Below, in pieces: positions 57,258 to 64,000 of a DNA stretch of 64,000 nt. Each line of letters opens with the position of its first letter. The first letter of the stretch is position 1. The notes beneath the pieces were generated by a model, which was not told the DNA's origin, made no database searches, and saw only the letters and a list, made by a program, of their open reading frames with translations. The stretch lies in the NCBI RefSeq assembly GCF_001693255.1, contig NZ_CP016474.1, forward strand, positions 2,312,661-2,376,660, read 5' to 3'. This DNA is from Picosynechococcus sp. PCC 7003 (lineage in GTDB: Bacteria > Cyanobacteriota > Cyanobacteriia > Cyanobacteriales > MRBY01). The position numbers and the translations under genes were made by a program.

Positions 57258-58361
57258 TTATTGAGTTATCTCACCCTGGGCGATCGCCTGCTGTTTGATT
57301 AAACGTTGCACCGCCATCAGCGCACGGTTGAGTTCCACATTTTGGCGCTGAGGATTTTCCAGATAAGCCCGTTGCTCCTGCTCGATCATCAGCACATCTT
57401 GCTCTACCAAGCCATCCAATAACCCTTTGGCCGCATTGAAACAGAGATCCTTTACCCAGCGGCGGAACGGCACCGGCAGTTTGTGGAGTCGCCAAAAGGC
57501 ATTAAGGGAAGTGAAATGCAACAAGTAAGCGCGGGTGCGGGTGCTGTGGGTCGGACAAAACAAGCACATAATTTTAAAATCATTCCCCAAGGTCGCGCTC
57601 CAGTTGGGGTAAACATAGCTGACATCCAACGGTTCCGGGTGGAGCTTGCGCAGGGCCGGAAAAAACAATTGGGAGATCGACCAAATCTTATCAATTTTAT
57701 AATAGCTCTGGGCTTCGTAGTGGGCATCTACCCGCTGCTCGGTCACCTGAATATCCTCTAACTTTGCCGAAGCCCACGCTTGATAATTGTCATGGAGGTG
57801 ACCGTGGTACATATCCATCAAGTTTTCAATGAGATAAGAAAAATGCCCCTCACAGTCAATGGTCGTGACGCTGACAATGTAGTTTAGATGATCCCATTCT
57901 GGGATCGGCAGGGGTTGAATCGTCCCATCAGTTAAACGTTCAGGATTCCCTGGAAAAACCCAAATAAAACCATCCTGTTCCCGCACGGGTAGGGTACGAA
58001 TCTTACAGGCGGGCCGCTTCTGATTTTCTGCGAGATAGGGCACATGGGCGCAGGTACCAGACGTGTCAAACTGCCAACCATGGTAAGCACATTCAAGGTT
58101 ATCCCCAACCACTTGACCGGCACTGAGCTTCACCTGGCGGTGGGGACAGCGGTCTTCGAGGGCTTGGACTTGACCTGTGTGATCCCGGTAGAGCACAAAA
58201 TCTTCATTCCAGAGGGTAAACCCCAGGGGCTGGTCCGTTAATTCAGCACTGCGAGCCGTCACATACCAATGGTTTTTGTTGATGCCACAGGCGCGCACAT
58301 CAAGCTTTTGGGGGATAGCAGGACTCGAACTAGCGACGGCTTGGGGGTGGCGATTGTGCAT
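57258..58361 (-). CDS. Rieske non-haem iron oxygenase (pheophorbide a / chlorophyllide oxygenase-like)
   Basis: A 367-residue oxygenase. The Rieske [2Fe-2S] site is CPHRQ near residues 72-76 and CAYHGW near 91-96. The mononuclear iron site is in NLMDMYHGHLHD near 178-189. The overall plan matches the plant PaO/CAO/TIC55 group and its cyanobacterial relatives. The substrate could be a tetrapyrrole or another ring compound; sequence alone cannot decide. It is divergent from the DUF2811 gene across the repeat-bearing region. Confidence 0.85.
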   Translation of the reverse strand: MHNRHPQAVASSSPAIPQKLDVRACGINKNHWYVTARSAELTDQPLGFTLWNEDFVLYRDHTGQVQALEDRCPHRQVKLSAGQVVGDNLECAYHGWQFDTSGTCAHVPYLAENQKRPACKIRTLPVREQDGFIWVFPGNPERLTDGTIQPLPIPEWDHLNYIVSVTTIDCEGHFSYLIENLMDMYHGHLHDNYQAWASAKLEDIQVTEQRVDAHYEAQSYYKIDKIWSISQLFFPALRKLHPEPLDVSYVYPNWSATLGNDFKIMCLFCPTHSTRTRAYLLHFTSLNAFWRLHKLPVPFRRWVKDLCFNAAKGLLDGLVEQDVLMIEQEQRAYLENPQRQNVELNRALMAVQRLIKQQAIAQGEITQ

Positions 58362-58427
58362 GGGGAGGCGGCGTACCGGAAGATATTTTGATTCTAAAAT
58401 TTAAACAAAAATCCTGACAAAATTCAT

Positions 58428-58540
58428 CTTTCCTCACAAATTTGCAATTCTTATTTTTCCCGCAAAAATTCCCCCAATGATTCCCCATGGTTTCCCCAAT
58501 CTGTTTCATTTTTTCCACAACTTTCCCCAGGTTTTCCACA
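58428..58540 (+). repeat. Phased array of DnaA-box-like direct repeats
   Basis: About eight short direct repeats on one strand, spaced by roughly 10-13 bases or a multiple. Two are exact TTTTCCACA (58511-58519 and 58532-58540), the DnaA-box form reported for cyanobacteria. Between and before them lie near-matches: CTTTCCCCA (58521), GTTTCCCCA (58490), GATTCCCCA (58479), AATTCCCCCA (58467), TTTTTCCCGCA (58454) and TTTCCTCACA (58429). The 70 bases to the left (58381-58450) are very AT-rich, like a DNA-unwinding element. The whole 58362-58870 gap is free of genes. Confidence 0.6.
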
Positions 58541-58870
58541 GCTCAAAACGATTTTCTTGGGGCTTAGCATTGGTTTGGGGAATTCTCCTTTTGAACTCAA
58601 GATCCACACTACAAAGGCGGAAAAATATGAAGAACCGTAAACAAAATCCCCCTGAAACCCCTGATTTTTCGTGGACAGCCAAAAGGCGATCGCCTTGCCG
58701 TAACATTTTGCAATATTGACAAACCCACCCATCCATAGACAACAATAGGGCGACGACAGACGAAACCGAACAAAACGCCAAGACCATTTTTCAGCAGTTC
58801 TGAAATCCGTTCCTTCGTCCCTCGCTAGTTTGATTTTTTAGTCCCGCAGATTCCGACAGAGCTAAAGTTA

Positions 58871-59104
58871 ATGATGAATCCCACCGTGAGCATTTTGGCC
58901 GAAATTCCCGAAGCCCTACACCAATCCCTAACCGACTACCTAGAAACCCATCCCAATTGGGATCAAGACCGGGTGTTTGCGGCGGCGTTGTCCCAATTTC
59001 TGCTCCAAACCGGAGAAGGGCAGACCCCACGAGAGGCCGAAAATTACCGTACCTGCGCCAGAGTATACTTAGAAACGCTCTTTGAGCAGTCAAAGTCCTA
59101 CTAA
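58871..59104 (+). CDS. DUF2811 protein
   Basis: A 77-residue protein matching the cyanobacterial DUF2811 pattern: VSILAEIPEALHQSLTDYLETHP, then NWDQDRVFAAALSQFLLQ, and a helical end. Its shape (strand then helices) recalls ribbon-helix-helix proteins, though this is inference. ATG 58871 and 58874 are both possible. It lies 15 bases before pth. Confidence 0.83.
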   Translation: MMNPTVSILAEIPEALHQSLTDYLETHPNWDQDRVFAAALSQFLLQTGEGQTPREAENYRTCARVYLETLFEQSKSY

Positions 59105-59119
59105 GTATTTTGTGAGGTT

Positions 59120-59740
59120 ATGGGTCAAGACAAACCGCTCGTCATTCCCCAGTTGATTGTGGGGCTGGGGAATCCAGAACCGAAGTACGATCACACGCGC
59201 CATAACATTGGTTTTGAATTTGTTGATCGCCTCGCCGCAGATTGGGGTGCGACCCTCCAGGACAATCGGAAATTTCAAGGGGTTTGGGCGGAGGTGCGCC
59301 GCAATGGCCAAAAACTCGGTTTGCTCAAACCCACCACCTATATGAACCGTTCTGGGCAGTCGTTACGAGCCGTGATTGATTGGTACAAAATTCCACCGGA
59401 ATCGGTACTGGTGGTTTACGACGATATGGATCTCCCCCTAGGGCGACTGCGGTTACGCCTGCAAGGATCCGCAGGGGGGCACAATGGGATTAAATCCATC
59501 ATTTCCCATCTGGGGACCCAAAGTTTTCCTCGATTACGCATTGGCATCGGCAAAACCCAACTCCAAGGCGATCGACCCACCATCGCCCATGTGCTTGGGA
59601 AATTTGCGCCAGCAGAGAAGCCCGTTTTAAATGATGTGCTAGGGCTGGCGGAGGAAGCGTTAGCCTTGAGTCTCCGGGAAGGGGTGGAGAAGGCTATGAG
59701 CATCTATAATGCCCGCAGTGTTGAATCGGGTCAGTCATAG
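59120..59740 (+). CDS. pth: Peptidyl-tRNA hydrolase
   Basis: A 206-residue Pth enzyme that frees tRNA from stalled peptidyl-tRNA. It has IVGLGNPEPKYDHTRHNIGFEFVD near residues 13-36 (catalytic histidine in RHNIGF), LLKPTTYMNRSGQ near 74-86, VVYDDMDLPLGRLRL near 97-111 and GSAGGHNGIKSI near 115-126. Its 3' end overlaps the next gene by 32 bases. Confidence 0.96.
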   Translation: MGQDKPLVIPQLIVGLGNPEPKYDHTRHNIGFEFVDRLAADWGATLQDNRKFQGVWAEVRRNGQKLGLLKPTTYMNRSGQSLRAVIDWYKIPPESVLVVYDDMDLPLGRLRLRLQGSAGGHNGIKSIISHLGTQSFPRLRIGIGKTQLQGDRPTIAHVLGKFAPAEKPVLNDVLGLAEEALALSLREGVEKAMSIYNARSVESGQS

Positions 59741-60704
59741 GCATCTGGCAGGAATTTTGAAAGAAAAGTTATCGCGGATCAAGCCCTATTTGCGTTGGTT
59801 TATTGTTGGCCTGACGCTCTTTTTTTTGTTGGTAACCCTCCGGAACCATTGGCAAGAGGTGGCTCAAATTCGCCTGGAACGACGGGGGTGGCTCTTGGTG
59901 GGGGCGAGTGTCTTGGTGACAACGGCATCCCATGTGTGGTCGGCCTTGGTGTGGGGCCGGATTCTGGCGATGTTTCGGGTGCCCATTGGTTATGGGGAGG
60001 CGATCGCCTTATATCTTCGCACCAACATGGCGAAGTATCTGCCGGGAAATATTTGGCATTTCTACGGGCGAATGACCCGGATTGTGGCGGTGGGGAGTCC
60101 CTGGGGGGTGGCCAGCTTAGCGGTGCTCCTGGAACCCCTTCTATTGGCAGCGGCAGCGGCGATCGCCTTGGTCTTGGGGTTGGGGGGCAGCCTCGTGCAG
60201 ATGGAGCAATTGCCGCTACTAAAATTATTGGTGCCCTTGGGCTTGATCGGTGTTCTGGGTGGAATCCATCCTTATTTTTTCAATCCCGTAATCCAAAAGG
60301 TTTCCCGGGGAAAAACCCAGGATCATGACCCAGTACGCTTGAAAATTTACCCCTGGCAACCTCTCCTGGGAGAATTGATTTTCATCGGCCTGCGGGGGAC
60401 AGGATTTCTTTTAACGTGGTGGGCGATCGCCCCCCTGAGTAGTGCTCAGATTCCCCAACTGCTGGGGGTGTTTAGTGGGGCCTGGTTGGCTGGATTTATT
60501 ATTCCTGGGGCACCGGGGGGATTAGGGGTATTTGAGGTGGTGGCCTTGGCCCTTTTAGAAACCGTCGGGAACACAAATGTCGGCGTTGGCAGTCTTTTAA
60601 CCATCGTGGCCTTGATGCGGGGGGTTAGTATCCTGGCAGAAATTTTGCCCCTGGGGATTTGGGGTTGGCGATCGCCTGTCCAAAAGCTCCCCCCAAACCT
60701 TTGA
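59709..60704 (+). CDS. Flippase-like LPG synthase-type membrane protein (UPF0104)
   Basis: A 331-residue integral membrane protein with about eight helices and the UPF0104 / lysylphosphatidylglycerol-synthase transmembrane pattern. The mark MAKYLPGNIWHFYGRM near residues 106-121 and the late GFIIPGAPGGLGVFEVVALALLE near 264-286 are typical. It lacks the soluble synthase domain, so it is more likely a flippase-type or glycolipid-linked protein. The start overlaps pth; a later in-frame start is possible. Confidence 0.8.
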   Translation: MPAVLNRVSHRHLAGILKEKLSRIKPYLRWFIVGLTLFFLLVTLRNHWQEVAQIRLERRGWLLVGASVLVTTASHVWSALVWGRILAMFRVPIGYGEAIALYLRTNMAKYLPGNIWHFYGRMTRIVAVGSPWGVASLAVLLEPLLLAAAAAIALVLGLGGSLVQMEQLPLLKLLVPLGLIGVLGGIHPYFFNPVIQKVSRGKTQDHDPVRLKIYPWQPLLGELIFIGLRGTGFLLTWWAIAPLSSAQIPQLLGVFSGAWLAGFIIPGAPGGLGVFEVVALALLETVGNTNVGVGSLLTIVALMRGVSILAEILPLGIWGWRSPVQKLPPNL

Positions 60705-60753
60705 TATAGTGAGACCTCAAAGTCAACAAAATTCGGCAAACTATTATTCTTCT

Positions 60754-61008
60754 ATGACCATGGAACCCTTACCCCTGCCCTCCCACATCCACTACGAAAC
60801 GATCCTGCAAATTTTGGAGCGCAAAGCCCAACGGGTCGCCACCAAAGATCCCATGACCCGGACTCAAATCCAGCAATTGATCCTCACCCTGCGCAAGGCT
60901 TTTTCTCAACAAAAGCAACTAGAGCGTAGTTGTGACCAGCTCCGTATCCCCTACGAATACCATTGGTCTCTCAACAATCAAACGCCAGACCACACCCCGG
61001 AAGCATAG
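60754..61008 (+). CDS. DUF5340 protein
   Basis: An 84-residue, helical, soluble protein (MEPLPLPSHIHYETILQILERKA, then TRTQIQQLILTLRKAFSQQKQLE). It fits the cyanobacterial DUF5340 family as I remember it; function unknown. The frame opens at 60709, but MTMEPLPLPSH at 60754 is the usual beginning. Confidence 0.75.
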   Translation: MTMEPLPLPSHIHYETILQILERKAQRVATKDPMTRTQIQQLILTLRKAFSQQKQLERSCDQLRIPYEYHWSLNNQTPDHTPEA

Positions 61009-61169
61009 AACTTTAACGCTCCTAGTTTGTGCAAACATAAAAACCCTGTCCACAGCACATTTTTTTTGTAAGATAGGCTGGCATTTTCCCGTGGATTCTC
61101 TGGGCCTGGGGGACTCCCCTTTATAATGGATTTTGGACAGAACATTCATAGCATAAACAGTTTTTTGAT

Positions 61170-61183
61170 TTCGGTAGACCGAA
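61170..61183. promoter_or_regulatory. Short palindrome upstream of the helicase gene
   Basis: TTCGGT-AG-ACCGAA, six-base perfect arms 45 bases before the helicase start. It could be an operator or chance; no regulator is known to me for this sequence. Confidence 0.3.
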
Positions 61184-61227
61184 TTCGTTAGGCCACAATA
61201 CCGAATCAGGAGCAAAGGTGGGTTAGG

Positions 61228-64000
61228 TTGCAAGTAGATTTAAATCAAGTTTTTCCGTTTCAGTTAGATCAGTTTCAAAAACAGGCGATCGCCGCCCTTG
61301 ATGCCGACAGATCCGTGGTGGTCTGTGCGCCGACTGGCTCCGGTAAAACCGTCATTGGTGAGTATGCGATCCACCGTGCCCTCGCCATGGGTCAACGGGT
61401 TTTTTATACCACTCCCCTCAAAGCCCTTTCCAACCAAAAGTTCCGGGATTTTGGCGAAACCTTCGGCGAAAAACAAGTGGGTTTGATCACAGGCGATATC
61501 ATCATCAATGCCCAGGCGACCATCGTCGTGATGACCACGGAAATTTTCCGGAATATGCTCTACGAAACCCCCATTGGTCAGGTGGGTACGTCCCTCGAAA
61601 ATGTCTTAACAGTGGTGCTCGATGAATGCCACTACATTAGCGATCGCGGTCGCGGCACTGTCTGGGAAGAATCCATTATTTACTGCCCCTCCGAGATTCA
61701 AATTGTTGGCCTATCGGCGACCATTGGCAACCCAGAGATTTTTACCGCCTGGATTAATAGAACTCGTCAAGCGGCCCACGAAGACCACCCCAACAGCAAA
61801 GAACACCGCTGCGAATTAGTTGATTCTGACCACCGCCCCGTGCCCCTGGAGTTTCTCTATAGCAACAAAAAAGGCTTGTACCCGCTCCTCGATCAGGCAG
61901 GAGAAAAGATGAATACGCGCTTGCGATCGCGCACCAATGCCCCCCAAGGCAAGCGCAAGAAACGCCAGCGGGAAGACTGCCCCAGCTTATTCGCCATTGT
62001 GCGGCAACTCCGGCAAAAGGATCTGCTACCAGCGATTTACATCATTTTCAGTCGACGGGGCTGCGATCGCTCGGTCACCCAACTCAATGACATCACCCTC
62101 GTTTCCCCAGAAGAAGCCAAATTATTAGAAGCCACCCTGCTCCACTTTTTCTTGGATAACCAAGGGAAGCTCCAGGAAAAGCTCCTTAATCAATATGATG
62201 GCACCCCAGAATTTAAAGCCCTGGTGCTGGACTTCATCGCCAAAAATCCCTTTTCTACCGAAAAACTGGTGGACTATCTCCAGGCCAATCTCCCCCTGCG
62301 GGAGCAACTCTGGCAATACCTTGCCCAGCAGTCAAAATTTGCCCGTCCCGAACAAGTAGAACCGCTACTGCGGGGCATCGCGGCTCACCACGCGGGGATT
62401 CTGCCGGCCTGGAAGGAACTCGTCGAAAAGCTGTTTGAAATGGGCCTCGTGAAATTGGTTTTTGCGACGGCGACTTTGGCCGCAGGGATCAATATGCCCG
62501 CCCGCACCACGGTAATTTCTGCCCTCTCGAAACGAACCGATGAAGGCCATCGGATGCTCACCCCCTCGGAATTTTTGCAGATGGCGGGTCGAGCGGGTCG
62601 GCGGGGCATGGATAAAGTGGGTTATGTGGTCACTGTGGAAACCCCCTTTGAAGGGGCCAAGGAAGCGTCTCGGCTTGCTCTTTCTAGTGCAGAACCCCTG
62701 CGCAGTTGGTTTACGCCGTCCTATGGCATGGTCTTGAACCTGTTGCAAAAACATAGCCTGGAAGAATCTAAGGAACTCTTATCCCGGAGTTTTGCGGAAT
62801 ACCAGGTGCAACAACAACTCAGTCCGGAACAGGAGGCGATCGCCGAACTGACTACGGAAATTGCCCATCTTGATATTGACCTCGCAGCCTTTGACGAACG
62901 GAACTTTGAACGCTACAGCAAACTCAAAGAACGGCTCAAAGAAGAAGAACGGCTATTAGGCATCCTCCGGGAACAGGCGGAACTAGAAAACCGCAAACTG
63001 TTGGCCCCGTTATTAGACCAGCTCCCCCTCGGCTCAATCTTGCACCTTAAAGGGAAAAATTTGCGGGTCAAAGAAGCTGTTCCCGCTGTCCTCGTCGAGC
63101 AAACTGAGGAACAACAGTTTTTGTGTTTGGGCACCGATAAACGCTGGTACTTAATCAAAGAAACGGATGTGGTCGCCCTCAATGAAGGTCTTTTTCCAGC
63201 CGATCAACTGGCGCAAATTCCGCTACCCATTGATCAAAATCTCACCCTTGGGAAAAATGGCAAAGTGGATCAAGAGGCGTTTCCCCTCGTGGCGGCGATC
63301 GCCGATTACCTGTTACCCCTCACCGAAGCCCCCGAAGTAGAAGCCCAAAAACAACGCCTCGTCGCTGTCCAGGCCAAATTTGCCGCTTCTCCCCTGAGCC
63401 AACAGGACAAACCCGGCAAACTGCTCAAGCGTCACCAGCGACGCAAAGACCTCCGCAAAGAATTAAACCGTCGCCAAACCCTCTACCGTCAGCATGCCAA
63501 CAAACGTTCCTATTATTGGCAAGATTTTCTAAACCTCATTGAAGTCTTACAGGAATTTCGTGCTCTTGATGGTTATACGCCAACGGTCTTAGGTCGTACT
63601 GCGGCAACGATTCGTGGGGAAAACGAACTATGGTTGGCGCTGTGTCTGCTGTCAGGCCAATTAGACCACCTTGCTCCAGAACATTTGGCCGCCGCTATCT
63701 GTGCAATCATCAGCGAACCCCCCCGGGGCGATAGTTGGACGGACTATCCTCAACCCAATGCTGTTTTAGAAGTGCTCGGTATCCGTAAAAAAGACCAGGG
63801 CCATAATCCCGTTAGTCTGTGGGAACTGCGCCGCCAACTGTACCAAGTGCAAAAGCATTGTGGTGTGACCATGCCTGTTTGGCTTGAAAGTAAATTTATT
63901 GGCCTCGTGGAACAATGGGCCTTGGGCGTCGAGTGGACAGAACTTTGTGAAAATACCAGCCTCGATGAAGGGGACATTGTGCGGATGTTACGGCGCACGG
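61228..64000 (+). CDS. Ski2/Mtr4-like DEAD-box RNA helicase, 3' end beyond the window
   Basis: An open frame of 924 codons from a TTG at 61228 to the window edge without a stop. Motifs in order: Walker A APTGSGKT (residues 35-42), TPLKALSNQK, the DECH box near 132-135, LSATIGN near 170, and IIFSRRGCD. An insertion follows, then FATATLAAGINMPAR and QMAGRAGRRGMDKVG. This is the layout of superfamily II Ski2-like helicases. The C-terminal part, SLDEGDIVRMLRR at the edge, is the start of a DSHCT domain. It probably unwinds RNA in decay or ribosome assembly. No in-frame ATG or GTG lies further upstream. Confidence 0.88.
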   Translation, partial: MQVDLNQVFPFQLDQFQKQAIAALDADRSVVVCAPTGSGKTVIGEYAIHRALAMGQRVFYTTPLKALSNQKFRDFGETFGEKQVGLITGDIIINAQATIVVMTTEIFRNMLYETPIGQVGTSLENVLTVVLDECHYISDRGRGTVWEESIIYCPSEIQIVGLSATIGNPEIFTAWINRTRQAAHEDHPNSKEHRCELVDSDHRPVPLEFLYSNKKGLYPLLDQAGEKMNTRLRSRTNAPQGKRKKRQREDCPSLFAIVRQLRQKDLLPAIYIIFSRRGCDRSVTQLNDITLVSPEEAKLLEATLLHFFLDNQGKLQEKLLNQYDGTPEFKALVLDFIAKNPFSTEKLVDYLQANLPLREQLWQYLAQQSKFARPEQVEPLLRGIAAHHAGILPAWKELVEKLFEMGLVKLVFATATLAAGINMPARTTVISALSKRTDEGHRMLTPSEFLQMAGRAGRRGMDKVGYVVTVETPFEGAKEASRLALSSAEPLRSWFTPSYGMVLNLLQKHSLEESKELLSRSFAEYQVQQQLSPEQEAIAELTTEIAHLDIDLAAFDERNFERYSKLKERLKEEERLLGILREQAELENRKLLAPLLDQLPLGSILHLKGKNLRVKEAVPAVLVEQTEEQQFLCLGTDKRWYLIKETDVVALNEGLFPADQLAQIPLPIDQNLTLGKNGKVDQEAFPLVAAIADYLLPLTEAPEVEAQKQRLVAVQAKFAASPLSQQDKPGKLLKRHQRRKDLRKELNRRQTLYRQHANKRSYYWQDFLNLIEVLQEFRALDGYTPTVLGRTAATIRGENELWLALCLLSGQLDHLAPEHLAAAICAIISEPPRGDSWTDYPQPNAVLEVLGIRKKDQGHNPVSLWELRRQLYQVQKHCGVTMPVWLESKFIGLVEQWALGVEWTELCENTSLDEGDIVRMLRRT

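Noticed and set aside
58330-58787. Lysine/glycine-rich minus-strand frames over the DnaA-box region
   Set aside because: Several overlapping frames with repetitive translation are a by-product of the repeats, with no start signals or family likeness.

Overview
The window is chromosomal DNA from a unicellular, phycobilisome-bearing cyanobacterium. The evidence is a complete phycocyanin rod operon (cpcBACDEF), a phycocyanobilin reductase gene (pcyA), a photosystem II D2 gene (psbD), several DUF families largely confined to cyanobacteria, and very frequent copies of the HIP1 palindrome GCGATCGC. From memory, the order desC - psbD - carotenoid oxygenase - binding protein - trpD - hemL - ferredoxin - amt - cpcB matches Picosynechococcus (Synechococcus sp. 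PCC 7002) or a close relative. That is recollection, not a search.

Layout. 1-13.8 kb: a membrane glycosyltransferase, an ArsA/Get3-type ATPase, an AT-rich insert holding a split GmrSD-type (DUF262/DUF1524) restriction gene, then housekeeping genes (aminotransferase, ABC exporter, quinone oxidoreductase, ferredoxin, pyrD, rodA, a cystathionine-lyase-type PLP enzyme). 14-27 kb: desC, monocistronic psbD, an apocarotenoid oxygenase, an amino-acid binding lipoprotein, trpD, two pentapeptide-repeat proteins, hemL, a small ferredoxin, and an ammonium transporter behind a consensus NtcA box. 27.1-32 kb: the cpc operon, with a long structured leader and hairpins after cpcA and cpcC. 32-35.1 kb: an AT-rich mcrBC locus. 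35-38.4 kb: a probable bioU, a thioesterase, a GGCT-like protein, a HIT protein and a DUF2949 protein. 38.5-48.1 kb: two ABC export systems, one with twin permeases and one Gld-like, flanking tRNA-Arg, pcyA and tatA. 48-64 kb: gpmI, secG, a small metzincin, a ribbon-helix-helix/coiled-coil protein, tRNA-Gly, a disrupted acyl-CoA dehydrogenase-like gene, a ParA protein with a 55-residue neighbour, a Rieske oxygenase, an intergenic array of DnaA-box-like repeats, pth, and the start of a Ski2-like helicase that runs off the window.

How the parts connect. hemL (tetrapyrrole precursor), pcyA (bilin), cpcE/F (bilin attachment), cpcB/A (apoproteins) and cpcC/D (linkers) are all steps in making phycocyanin. 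The ammonium transporter just upstream carries a nitrogen-control signal. Two modification-dependent restriction loci lie in AT-rich, HIP1-poor DNA set into this core.

The observations I would check first are the helically phased DnaA-box-like array at 58.43-58.54 kb beside an AT-rich tract, the three stem-loops in the cpcB leader, the one-base frameshift in the GmrSD gene, the in-frame stop in the acyl-CoA dehydrogenase-like gene whose 3' end runs into a tRNA, and the small unlisted proteins at 8729-8905 and 54660-54827.
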